Positions 13,001 through 28,000 of a stretch of DNA of 64,000 nucleotides are shown here, one piece after another. The notes beneath the pieces are model-generated. The model did no database searches. It had not been told where the DNA came from and saw only the letters and a program-made list of their open reading frames with translations. Source of the stretch: Achatina immaculata (Eukaryota; Mollusca; Gastropoda; Stylommatophora; Achatinidae); contig CM019713.1 of assembly GCA_009760885.1 (NCBI GenBank), positions 29,816,927-29,880,926 on the forward strand. Reading direction: 5' to 3'. Each line of letters starts with the position of its first letter. Positions within the stretch are counted from its first letter, which is position 1. The position numbers were made by a program, and so were the translations under genes.

Positions 13001-16000
13001 ATTCCACAACATTCCATTCCACAACACAAGAAGGAATGGAAAAACTAATTATGTCAGTCCGCAAGAACAGCGAAGAGCAGAACCTCTATCTTAATGCAAA
13101 GAAAACTAAAGTGATGACAACTGACAAAACAAACAAGGCAACTGAAATATGTATCAATGAGGAAAAACTGGAAGAAGTGGAGAGTTTTGAATATCTTGGA
13201 TCACTACTAACTAATAATGGAGATACAATGAGGGAAATTAAAAGGAGGACATCTATTGCTCTTCAGAAAGTAAAACAAATAAAGAATCTGTGGAGAGGAG
13301 CAGACAGAACCACAAAAATAAGATTTTTAAGGGCATGCATCTTTCCCATCGCAACATATGCCTGTGAGACCTGGACACTTAACAAAACAGCTGAGAAGCA
13401 CATAAATGCCTTTGAATGTAAATGCTATAGAAGAGTTCTCCAAATATCGTGGACACAAAAAAGAACAAATATATCTATACTACAAGAGCTTAATATTGAA
13501 GAAGGCTGGCTAGTAAAGAGGATTAAAGAGAGAAAACTGAAATATTTTGGACACATTAAACGTCATGATAATTTAGAGAAGACCGTATTGGAAGGATACA
13601 TAATGGGAAAAAGAAAAAGAGGAAGACCGAAACGAAGATGGCTGCAAGACATCGTTGATGATCTGGAAATGGATGCAGCAGCAGCAGGCCATCTTGCTCA
13701 CAACCGAGAGGCCTACAGGAGTGCTGTTTGGGAGGCAAAGTTCCGCAAGGGACATGCAAAGGAATGAATGCAAAACATGGCAAAAACACTCACTTTAAAA
13801 GAGCCGATTTCACCTTGACTGCTTCCTGATGCTGCAGACAGAAGAGGATTGTAGCAAAAGTGATGGTGTCCTTGTCCTTGCAGGGATATAAGCCATTGAT
13901 GTAGTTGCGATATGCCTCATGAAACAGTAGATCTAATGCTTTGGTATGCTGAAGCTGTGAAAAAAAAAGAAAAACAATAGTGATCCCGAGTTTCCCCAAT
14001 AGTGGACTTTATTATACAAAATCTTTCTAATCATTATTCTTCATCACTGCTCAAGGTCAAGGTAAATCTGGAACCCTGTTTCCATAAAGAAGTCAACAGT
14101 TTTCTCTAGGTTCTGGTGGCAGGAATGTAAGGTGACTTTCAGGTCAAATCCATCTGTTGATCTGCACTGGATGAACATTCCTGGTATATATGTTCTGGTG
14201 CTGTACTCCAGTCTTGTAGACATTCACCTGCATAGAAGATCTCATTAAGTACTTCTTATATCTTACATCCTTCCCGTGCCATTAAATGTCACATAGGGCT
14301 TGCAAGGTAGTTCGCCAATTTTTCCTGTTTTCAGCAAGCTTTTCAACCTCATCAAGGGATTTTATGCCTATTAATTTGACCTCTCTTAACAATGTCCTCT
14401 TTTGAGTTTCCCGTGGTCAACCTCTTTTTCTTCAGCCTGTTGTGCTCCACTTGATACAAGGTAGCTTGTTTTGGGATTCTCTGATCATTTCTTCTCATCA
14501 CGTGACCAGCATATGTCCATCTCCTTTTCCTGATCATCCATGAGATTGGTTGTTGTTCAGTCATCTGTCTTATCTCTGCATTGTTCTTGAATTCGTTCCA
14601 CTTGATGCCGAGTATTCTCCTTAGGCATTTGTTTTCAAAAGAGTCTAATTTCTTGTTTATTTCTTTAGCTGTTTTCCAGCTTTCCCATGCAAAAATGAGG
14701 GTGGGTATTACATTTGAATTGAATAGTCTTAACTTTGTTTTTGTGCTTATAACTTTTGAATGCCATACATTCTGAAGATTCTTGAAGATTGATGCATCTT
14801 TTGCAATTCTAATTCTAAATTCCTTTCTGGTGTCATCATCCTGGTTTATGTAGCTGCCAAGGTATGCAAATTGATTGACTTCTTCAACAGCTGTCCCTTC
14901 TATGTGTATTTTTCCATCTTGATTAATGGAAAATTTCATTATTTTTGTTTTTTCCTTGTTAATTTCAAGTCTTATTGTGCTAGCCAGTGAAGTATCTGTT
15001 TTTTCTTGCATCAAATTCACGTGGTTATTGATAAGAGTTATGTTATCTGCAAAATCAAGATCTTCTAGTTGGGTCCCATGTACCCAATCAATACCTGTGT
15101 TACCTGTGCAGAATTTTTTCATTATGAAATCTACTGTAATTCCAAAAACCAAAGGAGATAGTATACATCCTTGTTTCACACCTGTTTCAATCTAAAACCA
15201 TTCGCTCATCCCTTCGTCTGCTTTGACTGCTCAAACATATCCGTTGTAGAGGTCCTTAATGATGTTGACAGTTTTAGATGGTATTCCACATAGATTTAAA
15301 ATTCTCCACAATGAATCTCTAGGTATGCTATCAAATGCCTTTTTAAAGTCTATGAAGTTCAGTATTAATGGTTTCTGCTTTTCAATATGTTCTCCAAGTA
15401 TTATTCTTAGAGTAAAGATCTAGTCGAGACAACTTCTCCCTTTTCGAAATCCTGCTTGTTCTTCTCTCATTGCAGTATCCACTATGTCCTTAAGTCTATT
15501 CAAAATGACCTTGCAAAATACTTTTGACACAACTGATATTAAGGTTACTCCTCTCCAATTGTTGCAGTCGCTAAGGTTGCCCTTTTTTTTTTGTTGGTAT
15601 TTTAACAATGATTCATTTTTTCCATTTAGAAGGGACCTTTTCTTCCTTCCAAATCTTATTAAACATTCTCTGTAGTCGTCTCATGTTGTCACTATTGATA
15701 GCTTTTAACATTTCGGCTGTTATTTCATCTTCACCTGCAGCTCTGTTGTTAGCCATTAAATTCACTGTTTCAATTTCGTGCAATGTAGTTTCCTCCAGGC
15801 TGACATTTAGCTGTGGGGTTGATAAGTTGGTTTCAAGGTTTAACAATTCTTTTGGGTGTGGCTGATTAAGTATTTCTTGGAAGTGTTTGGCCCATCTTTG
15901 CTTTTGGTCTTTACTTGATGTTAATAGGGTTCCAGTTTTGCTAAGGATTGGTCTTTTCTTTAAATGTAATAGTACCTGTTAGCCTCTTTTGTATGTTATA

Positions 16001-19000
16001 TAAAGTTTTGCTTTCTCCTGTTTTTGCTGCTTTCTCTGCCTTTTTCACCATACTGTCTATGTATTCTCTTTTATCCCTTCTAGCTGAACTTTTTACTTTA
16101 TTATTTATTTGTATGTTGCTTCCGCCAGATCTTTTCCAAGATCTGTCTTTCAACATGGCTAATTTGGCTGTTCATTAAGTACATAAAATCCTAAATCTGT
16201 ACTATGTAATGTGAAATCCAATTTTATACTATATAATTTAGAATTCTAATCTTGTAATACAAACTATGAAATTTTGTACTGTGGAATATGAAATATAATT
16301 TTGTACCACATAATGTGAAATCTCAGTCTTATCCCATTCAGACAATTTTAAACAGCCATTTATTTATTTTTCTTTTTTTTACTTTTTAATCCTTGTTTTC
16401 AAATGACACAAATGTAACACACAAAAAAAACTGAACTGAATTTAATTCTGTGATCTATTTTGCAATGAATTAAGATGTCGAGCTAGCGATCCCACCAATT
16501 TTTCTTTCAGTTTTTTTTTTCCTGTTTTATATTCATACATTTTCAGCTTAATGAAGTGCCACGTTCAAAGAACTTGTTATTTTGCGATTATTCTGACTGT
16601 GCACCAGCAGCATGTGTACCAACTGCACTGATATGCCTAATCTGCTGTATAGAATATTGTTTTCATGCCAGAGTCAACGGAAACAACAAAGCCAACCTAT
16701 TCAAATCCATCAAGCAACACCTTGATGAACAAATGCAAAGCAACTTCCACCAAAATATGACTCAACACATTACATGCGGCCAAGGTCAGTGGTTGCAAAA
16801 TCCCAACTAAATACTAGATCACAGGCAAGGCACAATAAACACAACACTGGAGTCGACCTCCCTAAAGACACTGAAGGAAATCCTGCCGTATGGGCATGCC
16901 CAAGATGTAATGAAGTCACTCCCCAGGACTAGCAACAGAGCTAGACCCTCTTTTACAGTTACAGTATATTGCTTTCAGAGGAAATTTCTCCTACCAAAAA
17001 GTTTCAGCTGAGCTGACCGGAAAGATATTTATCATCATATCTACAATCTACACCTACTGTATAAGGAGTTGGGTTGTGCAGTCAATCTACCAAAACTTTG
17101 ATTTCCAACTTCCTTATTTTTCTACTAACTGCGACTCCTTCATACATGGTACATGTCTATAAAATCTGATTCCATGTAAAACTGCTTTTAAGTCTACAAC
17201 AAGAGGCAAACATAGAGATGTGATTCTGAAGTAAAAGGAATGAATTGCAGGCTGCCCGAAATACAGTGCAAAAAATGCTGGGGAACAACAGCAGTGAAGG
17301 TGAGACCAGAACATAACTAAAGAAACCAAGTTTTCCAAAAACAAAAGAAGCAAGATGAAGGACTAAGCAGTTGGTGATCCTATGCTGTATACCACTGCTC
17401 AAGAAGATTTCCACTGTACCTGTTTTTCCTTTTCCACGCTGACTTTCACATTTCGTCTCCACGTCAACACTGGCTCTTCTTCCGATGGATTCTTTGAATC
17501 TGTAAGCATGTGCACAGTTCGTGTGCTGTACTGCTGTAGTGCCTTCACTACTTCATATTCCAGTTTCAGCTGAAGTTCTGCACAAGGAATTAATGAAGTA
17601 AAAATTAGTGAAATGAAACTTTTCTAATCACATTTCCAAATTATTGCCACATATTGTATATGTCAGTGTTTCCCAGACTTGTTTTGGCTGCTGCCCCCTT
17701 TTTCTCCCAAGCCATTATATAAATAATAATGTCAGGTATTATAACACCTTAACAGCTAAGTGCATTTAAAAACTGATGTCAGGTATTATAACAGCTAAGT
17801 GCATTTAAAAAACTAATTCAGGTATTATAACAGCTTAACTCTTCCCGTGCCTTGGGTCACTGTAGCGACCCCTCTGGTTTTCCGATTTATGCCAATGGTC
17901 GATATAGCAATTCTTGGTTTGTTTCAATAAAACAACCGGTGTAATATTTAGATTGTACATATTTTGTCCGCGTTTCTGGTGACACTTTTTAAAATGGTGA
18001 AAGAGTGCTTAGTTACAAGCGATGCCGAGCGAGAAAAAGGAAGAGAAACATCGAAAATTTTCAATTTTTGATGATGTAGATAGGGGTATGGACATGGCCT
18101 GTGACCACCCTACTGCTCTTGAATGTATCCCAAGTAGATCTAGACATATTAGATGACTGGAGAAGTAGTTAGGAGGTTATTTCAGACATTAATTTAGCGA
18201 GAATGCAACATAGAATCACAATACGAGATCGACAAGTAGATCTAGACATCTCAGATGGTAAGTATTGTAGATCTAGACCTAGCCGATGGTGAGCTGGGCA
18301 CAGTCAGTGTCTAAAAACATCACATTACTTCTTTTTTCCTAAAAAACTCTGCATTTATGAAATTTTCATACATTTAGTTATATTTTGAAACATAATAAGT
18401 ACACGGAAGTACATGGAAATACTGTTTTCCACTCCATTTTACAACTATAGCCCCTATACATATCAAGACCTGCGCTTTTATTCCGGCATCCAACTGAACC
18501 GCTGTGTTTCTTCCTGTGGCACGGGAAGAGTTAACAGCTAAGTGCATTTAAAAACTGATGTCAGGTATTATAACAGCTAAGTGCATTTAAAAACTGATGT
18601 CAGGTATTATAACAGCTAAGTGTATTTAAAAACTGATGTCAGGTATTATAACAGCTAAGTGTATTTAAAAACTGATGTCAGGTATTATAACAGCTAAGAG
18701 AATTTAAAAACTGATGTCAGGTATTATAACAGCTAAGGGCATTTAAAAACTGATGTCAGGTATTATAACAGCTAAGGGCATTTCAACAGTGATGTCAGGT
18801 AAAAACACCTAAGGGCATTTAAACAATGGCTTTTTGTGAATGTCATGAGACTGAACTATCTGCACTTGTATGCTCACTGAAACGATAAGCTGAGGCAATA
18901 AAGTAAATGATCTGTATATCCACAGTTCAATCTCTCAGACAAACTGGATTGCTTTTTTTTTTTGGTACTTCTGTAAAGAGCTGAAGAGCCTAGTTTCCTG

Positions 19001-22000
19001 GTTCATGTCATTGGACCGGCACATGGTGGTCCTACATCTCTTCATTTCACAGTTCTGGAGAATGAGTTCTGCAAAATGGATGGTATTTTACACAGGATAT
19101 ACAACAGATGGCATCCTACATACACTACATCACAGATCCTCACGAATACAAAGCTACAATCAGTCAAACCAACTCTGACTGCTGATTGGTTGTTTTGCAT
19201 GCTCATCTGCTGCAACTCACCTAAGCTTTTTGAGCCAATCCACAATGTGAAAACATCTGAATAATTTTTTGGCAAATTGAATTCCTGGGAGAAGATATAA
19301 AAATTATTTATTTCAGCTTTCTTTATAAAAAAAAAAAAAAAAGAGACTAATTCTCTCTCTCTCTCTGAACCTTAAGTGCCCAGGGCACATGAGGCTTCCG
19401 CAAGGGTTTTCCACAAATGCCTGTCCTTCACCTTTTTTTTCTGCTCTTGCCCAGGTGAGCCCTCTATTGCTCAACATCCTTTCTGTTGTTCTTCTCTATG
19501 TCTCTTTAGGTCTACCCTTACTTCTGTTCCCCTGTGGTGTCCATCTTAGTGAAAGGAAGACTAATTATGCTGACATATTAATCTGACATGTATAATCAAA
19601 AATTAGTACTGACTAGTAATTTACATTATTCCCATTAATCAAACAGGAAGGACACAGACCAGGATGGTGACACCAGAAAGGAAGTTAGAACTGCAAAAGT
19701 AGCATCGACCTTCAAGAATCTTGAGAACATATGGCACTTAAAAGTTATAAGCACAAAAACCATGTTAAGACTGTTCAATTCAAATGCAATATCCACCCTC
19801 ATTTATGCATGCGAAAGCTGGAAAACAACTAAAGAAATAGAAAAGAAATTAGACTCTTTTGAAAACAAATGCCTAAGGAAAATACTCGGCATCAAGTGAA
19901 ATGAATTCAAGAACAACGAAGAGATAAGGCAAATGACTGAACAACAGCCAGTCTCATGGGTGATCAGGAAAAGGAGATGGACATACATCGGTCACGTGAT
20001 GAGAAGAAACAGTCAGAGAATCCCAAAACAAGCTGTCAAGTGAAACAAAACAGCTCAAAGAAAAAGAGGTTGACCACGGGAAACCCAAAAGAGGACATTT
20101 TTAAGAGAGGAGAGTTTAGTAGGAATAAAATCCCCTGATGAGGTTGAAAAGCTCGCTGAAAACAGGAAAACTTAGCGAACTACCTGGCGAGCCCTAGGTG
20201 ATGTTTACCGGCATGGGAAGGATATATAAGAAGTCATTTACAGACATAAATTTATGATTCTATCAATATTTTAATTGGTGGTTTTTACTCATATTTTTAT
20301 GATTACACCAGCATATTAATTACTGATTACAAGTTATAAATTTATGCCTTGTATTGCAACAGTTATGGATGAACATGGGCTTATGAACAAAACAAAATTC
20401 AAAAAAACTGTGGGATTTAAATTCAGGCATTTCACTCAGACATGGACACCTAAACCACTAAGCTATTAGCATTTCTCACAAACGGGAACATTATTAAATG
20501 CAAATTTTTAGTGTCTTGTGTACGTGACCACATATATTTTATATCATTCTCATTCTTACATTCAACAGAACATATGTGTCAGGACTGAATGTAAAATCAC
20601 AAATTAAAAAAATGGTAGAAACAAGCTTCACTACTGCAACAGTATAATTATGTAAGATATTTCATATTTCACTTATCAAACAGCAACAGACAATGGGAAC
20701 AGAAGAGACGATAAATGTTATAACCAGAATTCAATCAGTCCCCTGCACTCCCAATGGAGCAAAAGGCATCAACAAAGGTTCTCCAGCCAATCCTGTCTTG
20801 AGCAAGTCAAGATACCTCAAACCATGTCTTTCCCACATTCTTTAGTTCTTCCTGTGCTGTGTGTCTCCAAGTCCCCAGTGGCCTGCCCCTTTTTTCTCTT
20901 CCCTTGTGGTGTTCAAGTCAAGGCAGTATAAGGGTGTCTTGTTCTTTCAATTCGTAGTATGTGGCCAAGCCACTTCCATCTTCACCGTATGACCTCTTTA
21001 GTAATGTTCTCAGTGATGAGAATAACACAGAAAAACCTGATGAAAAACATTGTTTGGAGTTAAAGATACAAATAACTAGAGTAGGACGGTGTGTATGTGT
21101 CTTGTTCTTATTGTAAATCCTGTTCCATTTTTCTCTTCTGTTTTGGGTTAATTTCCATTTATATGGCCATGACGGTGTATGTTTGCCTGCACACTAGTGG
21201 ACATATGTACACTATAGTACACCAGGATGTAAGCTTCTGACCTGTTTCCGGCTATTGTGAATGGGTGAAACAAACATTAAAATCTTATATATCTGTCTCA
21301 GACAAGTTTTCCAAACCTTCATCATTTGCTCGTTCAGCTGCTGTACCGTTGTTTTGAAGCCAGAGGTTAAAATGAGGTTCTTGCTGGTTTTGTCCATTAG
21401 GAACACCTCCAATGTGTAGTTCTGTTGGTGAAAGATATCAGTTTCACAAAATATAAACATTTATGAGTGCCCGGGTAGTGAAACGGTTAGTGCACAATAT
21501 AACAGAATGTGTGATAAAGGTGAATAACTCTGTCAAAACCTTTGGTACTTTAAGGCCCCTTGTTAGTCTATTCAGTTAAGTGTGTTGCCTAGAGTATAAC
21601 GTTGAAGACACAAGTAAGTTCTGCAACAAGTTTCTCACCGTTAGATCAGTGGTTTAAGTCCAACCAGATGTGGTCCACTCACACAGCTGTAGAAAAAGGT
21701 ATCTGGCTCCTCTGAGGGTTAGGGAAGGAAAGGAGGCCATGTGTGATGCTGACAACATCCTCCTCTAGTGTGCCATCTGTTCAATATGGGCACTAACACC
21801 ACATCCACCCCATCCCTTAAGTGTATTCATAACCCTATAGCCTCTCTGTCTCTATCTTATCTCCTTTAGTCACTGGTTTGCTACTTCAGTCAATCTAGTG
21901 GGCTGGGATCAAAAATGTTTCCCGTGGTAGTGGAGCCTGCTGAAAAATCTGCTTCTTGGACCTCTTCTGGGAGTAAAAGCCAACATGACCTACACTTCAT

Positions 22001-25000
22001 TTTACTTGATGCTTATCTCAAAATCTTCACTACGTATGAACTCAGAAAAAAAAAAAACCCAAGTTTCTAAGTTACAGGAAAATCATCAGCCAACCAACTA
22101 ATCATCCAGTCACTATAAAGGACAATAATCAGCCAACCAACTAATCATCCAGTCAATCTAAAGGACAATAATCAGCCAACCAACTAATCATCCAGTCAAT
22201 CTAAAGGACAATAATCAGCCAACCAACTAATCATCCAGTCAATCTAAAGGACAATAATCAGCCAACCAACTAATCATCCAGTCACTCTAAAGGACAATAA
22301 TCAGCCAACCAACTAATCATCCAGTCAATCTAAAGGACAATAATCAGCCAACCAACTAATCATCCAGTCAATCTAAAGGACAATAATCAGCCAACCAACT
22401 AATCATCCAGTCAATCTAAAGGACAATAATCAGCCAACCAACTAATCATCCAGTCACTCTAAAGGACAATAATCAGCCAACCAACTAATCATCCAGTCAA
22501 TCTAAAGGACAATAATCAGCTGACCAACTAATTCAGGTTCAGGTACAGTACAGTTTTGGCATCACAGCAAACAAAAACATCCCATAACTGCTCTGCTGTC
22601 TGTGCCAGTGACATCTCCTGGAATGTGCATGAACCATCCCACACCATGTCCATGCACAATGACGAAAAGTGATCCATGCATGATGAATGCAATTATCTCC
22701 CCAAACGTCCTCATTAGGGAGGCATTCACAGCCAGCTTCTAAGCGGCTCCACGGCACCAACCTTCCAAAGAACACGGCGGAATGCATCAGTCATGTTTAT
22801 CAATGACTGATCACTGGCGGGGAAATCCATGCACCACTGAAAGTCACAGCTCACCGTGACGCCCCCGAGCACTTAACTCAGTAGTTAGGGCACCAAACTG
22901 GACTCCCAACCCACAACACAACGAAACAGGCACAGACAAAGCTAGAGAAAAGCAAAGAAAGCCACAATCATCAACGGTCATATTCACCCTTCCGCCATGT
23001 TGGAACCGGAAGTACTCTAACCAACTAATTAATCTACAGTAAAAAATCTGCTAAACAACCAATCAATTGATCTCTAAGAAAATCAAGCAATGACACTCAC
23101 AGGTCTTTGAGCGGCTTCCCTAATAAGCTGCTCTACTTGTTCATGTCCTGCTGTTTTGTTGGACACCAACATGCATATGTCTATAGCTCTTTTCCCATCC
23201 TTGTCTTTAATATTCTAAAGAAAAACAGAACACACATTAACTACAGAAATTCCACACATAATGTGTCATGGATTACAGAACTACAACAAATATATGAATG
23301 TTCATGAGTGAATGGTGTTCAATCTCTTGATCACTACGCATTCCCAGTCCCTGCAGATCTATGTTGCCAAGCCCTGCCCGAGGGGTTGGACTTCAGGCAA
23401 AAGCTATATTCTCCAAAAATAAATCTGTGGAGAAAACTGTGGTATTCAATCTGCCAAAGAGACTACAGATTCAACATGACCTCAACCTGTCTGGTTTGGT
23501 GGAATAATACTGGACACACTGGAGTATATTCTAGAAACTCAAATCCATTTTTCTAAAAAGATCACGGAAATTGGAAAGGTAATGTATGTGTGGTTTTACA
23601 GTAATCTAAATCTTAGTATAGCTATTCTATTCTCACAAAAGTGCTCTCTCCAAGTTACAAATCTCTGATAATAAAATGTTTATGCAGATCCCATCCTCTA
23701 TCATTACCTTCTACTACACTGTACTTCCTTTCTGAATCTTTGTGGATGTGATCATTCACCTCTTGTACAATTTCACATTTCTGGGATGTAGCCATATACT
23801 TAATAAACAACATTACCAATTCAGAATCTGGCCACAAGTTTAATGTACAACTTTACCAATTTCATATGCAATCATACATTTACGCATAATTTTGGTGATT
23901 CACTATATAATCTTCCATATATTTCATGTACGTTTCTAATGATTCAAAATATGATCATATATTTCAATAAAACTTTACCAAATCAATGTCTGGACGCTGC
24001 AACAAGCACTGTGCCAGTTGCTCATTTCCTTTCTTAGCAGCGATATGCAAAGAGGTACTCTTTGTTCCATTCAGCAGGTTGGGAGAGCAGCCAGCTCTGA
24101 GAAGTGTCTCAACAACGTTCAGGCATCCATACCTGAAAATACATGATGTGATAGTCCCTATTCAGTTTTAAAAATGACGGCACATCCTGAAATTCAAAGT
24201 TCCTCATGATTTCTAATAAAGTACAAATGGTACTGTCATCAGTACATGCCACACCTAAGATTAAAACTCTCCGGCTATGTGGCCTGGTCCTAAGCTTCTA
24301 TTCTACTTTTCAACTTGTCTTTCCCGCGCTTTGGGAGTTCTATCGGCAAGGTTTATCTCTAAGTGCCTCTAGACCTGCAGTGTCCTCTACCTCCCTGGAT
24401 GAGATCAGCCAATGACTTGTCTTGGTCACCCAATATCTCCCTGGATGAGATCAGCCAATGACTTGTCTTGGTCACCCAATATCTCCCTGGATGAGATCAG
24501 CCAATGACTTGTCTTGGTCACCCAATATCTCCCTGGATGAGATCAGCCTATGACTTGTCTTGGTCACCCAATATCTCCCTGGATGAGATCAGCCTATGAC
24601 TTGTCTTGGTCACCCAATATCTCCCTGGATGAGATCAGCCAATGACTTGTCTTGGTCACCCAATATCTCCCTGGATGAGATCAGCCTATGACTTGTCTTG
24701 GTCACCCAATATCTCCCTGGATGAGATCAGCCTATGACTTGTCTTGGTCACCCAATATCTCCCTGGATGAGATCAGCCTATGACTTGTCTTGGTCACCCA
24801 ATATCTCCCTGGATGAGATCAGCCAATGACTTGTCTTGGTCACCCAATATCTCCCTGGATGAGATCAGCCTATGACTTGTCTTGGTCACCCAATATCTCC
24901 CTGGATGAGATCAGCCTATGACTTGTCTTGGTCACCCAATATCTCCCTGGATGAGATCAGCCAATGACTTGTCTTGGTCACCCAATATCTCCCTGGATGA

Positions 25001-28000
25001 GATCAGCCTATGACTTGTCTTGGTCACCCAATATCTCCCTGGATGAGATCAGCCTATGACTTGTCTTGGTCACCCAATATCTCCCTGGATGAGATCAGCC
25101 TATGACTTGTCTTGGTCACCCAATATCTCCCTGGATGAGATCAGCCTATGACTTGTCTTGGTCACCCAATATTTTTCATGCATAAATCATATCCAGCTCA
25201 TCTCCATCTTTTTAATTATCCAAATTTCTTTGGCATCTACAAAAAACTGGGAGCAACATAAGTATCTTTTTTTTTTAAAGCTGGTAGTTTGGGAGCTAAT
25301 CTGCTCATCTGTTAACAACTTCAGACACTGAATACTGACAAGCAGATACTGAATACTGATAAAAAGATATTGAATACTGACAAGCAGATAAGTGAATACT
25401 GACAAGCAGATATTGAATACTGACAAAAAAGATACTGAATACTGGCAAGCAGATACTGAATACTGACAAGCAGATATTGAATACTGACAGGCAGATATCT
25501 GAATACTGACAAAATAATATTGAATACTGACAAGCAGATACTGAATACTGACAAGCAGATATTGAATACTGACAAAAACATATTGAATACCAACAAGCAG
25601 ATACTGAATACTGACAAGCAGATACTGAATATTGACAAAAAGATATTGAATACTGACAAGCAGATACTGAATAATGACAAGCAGATATTGAAAACTGACA
25701 AAAAGATCTGACCCCACAAATAATTTTCTGTTTTACCAGCAACTTTCAGACTCCAGATTCAAGTGAATACTGAGGTGAAAAAAAAAAAAGCAGATCTCTG
25801 TCAGAACAAACACTGGGTTCTCCTTCAGTAAACTTGTTGGGTTGGACACTGTCTGAACAAACACTGATTTCTCCTTCAGTAAACTTGTTGGGTTGGACAC
25901 TGTCTGAACAAACACTGATTTCTCCTTCAGGAAACTTGTTGGGTTGGACACTATCTGAACAAACACTGATTTCTCCTTCAGTAAACTTGTTGGGTTGGAC
26001 ACTGTCTGAACAAACACTGATTTCTCCTTCAGTAAACTTGTTGGGTTGGACACTGTCTGAACAAACACTGATTTCTCCTTCAGTAAACTTGTTGGGTTGG
26101 ACACTGTCAGAACAAATACTGATTTCTCCTTCAGGAAACTTGCTGGGTTGGACACTGTCAGAACAAACACTGATTTCTCCTTCAGGAAACTTGCTGGGTT
26201 GGACACTGTCAGAACAAATACTGATTACTCCTTCAGGAAACTTGCTGGGTTGGACATTGTCAGAACAAATACTGATTTCTCCTTCAGGAAACTTGCTGGG
26301 TTGGACACTGTCAGAACAAACACTGATTTCTCCTTCAGGAAACTTGCTGGGTTGGACACTGTCAGAACAAATACTGATTTCTCCTTCAGGAAACTTGCTG
26401 GGTTGGACACTGTCAGAACAAACACTGATTTCTCCTTCAGGAAACTTGCTGGGTTGGACACTGTCAGAACAAACACTGATTTCTCCTTCAGGAAACTTGT
26501 TGGGTTGGACACTGTCAAAACACACACTGGTTTCTCCTTCAGTAAATTTGCTGGGTTGGAATCATGATGAAGTCTGGACTTTGTTCCTCTCTGCAGTGAA
26601 AGCAGAAAAATCATCCTACCTATTCTGTGATGACTGCTACGGCCAAGCAGTGTTTGTACTTCTATACAAAGCACTTTCCAGTGCCACTGGGCAACTGTTA
26701 AGACTATAAAATGATGGACAAAACAAAAGAACCTAAACTGTGCATAATTTTAACTGCAGGTTTTACTTCTATGTCCAAAATGTATTATTGTGATCAACCT
26801 ATCTCAATGTCTGACATTTCCACCAATTAAATATTCCATTTCCACCAATTAAATATTCCATTTCCACCAATTAAATATTCCATTTCCACCAATTAAATAT
26901 TCCATTTCCACCAATTAAATATTCCATTTCCACCAATTAAATATTCCATTTCCACCAATTAAATATTCCATTTCCACCAATTAAATATTCTTTTCATTTT
27001 TTTAAAGTATTAATTGTTTTTTTTTCTTTGCCTCTTACACAAAAAAATTTACGAAAATATAGGCTCCTTCTGTCATCTCTAAACACATTTTGAAATTTTC
27101 TTTCTCATATGATCTTACTGTCTTCTGTAAAACTGTACTGCGTACTTTAATCCACCATTACCCACCATGCAGCATAATGTATTGGAGCACAGTTGACGCT
27201 ATCGAGCTGGGAGTGTGGATAGCCTTTCTTAAGGAGAATATCTACTTCTGTTTTGTTTCCTGCAGCCGCACAGCTGTGTAAGGGGTACTGGACGCTCCAA
27301 CTTGATCTGGCAATAGACAATGAAAATGTCAAGTATATAAATACAGAGAATTTATATGTGATGATGAGGATTGAAAAAAAAAAGAACTGGGAAACTTGAT
27401 GCTCAAATCTGATCTGGTGAGAGCAAATTGGCTGAAATATTTTACAAAAAGGAAAAAAACATTGACCACTCATGTATCACCGCTCAATTCTTATACAATA
27501 TACTGTATATAATGAGAGATATCTTTGGGACAGAAGTCAAATCTAAATGTGAAATTTATTTATGTTTCATATACACCTTATACACATAGTCTTAAGGTAC
27601 ATGGGGTGATTGATAAGTTCTCAGCATAAGGTACAACGGATTATTTGTGGACAACTTTTTTGGATTATTTCTCAACATAGTCCCCTTGCAAGTTTATGCA
27701 CTCAGTCCAGCGATCCTGGAGCATACGGATCCCTTCTTTGTAAAAGTCAGCATCTTGTGTCAGTAGAAAGTGGTCTACAGCATGAATGACGTCATCATCT
27801 AAAGCAAATCTGCAACCAATGAGCTCTTTTTTTGAGTTTGGTAAACAGGTAATAGTCAAAATGGGCCAAATCTGGGGAAAAAGGAGGATGTTCAAGAAGC
27901 TGGAAGCCACATTCATGAATGACAGCCATTGCCACCACCGACTTGTGAAATGGAGCATTGTCTTGATGAAAGATGACTCCTCTTGTCAATTTCCCTCAAC

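Noticed and set aside
6154..13793. A missed micro-exon between KRIT1 exons 12 and 13
   Set aside because: First suspected because of a phase clash, but using the stronger gtgagt donor of exon 12 restores both phase and family length.
21242..21421. Compensating frameshifts in KRIT1 exon 10 (a second frame reads LENLSETDI)
   Set aside because: The plain frame is open, gives a whole number of codons and keeps splice phase; the alternative needs two indels.
24413..25170. CRISPR-like array of regularly spaced 46-bp repeats
   Set aside because: There are no unique spacers and no cas genes, and the sequence is eukaryotic; it is a plain minisatellite.
25187..26709. Several 130-291-codon ORFs on both strands
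   Set aside because: All are by-products of the 21-bp and 51-bp tandem arrays; no start context, signal or similarity.
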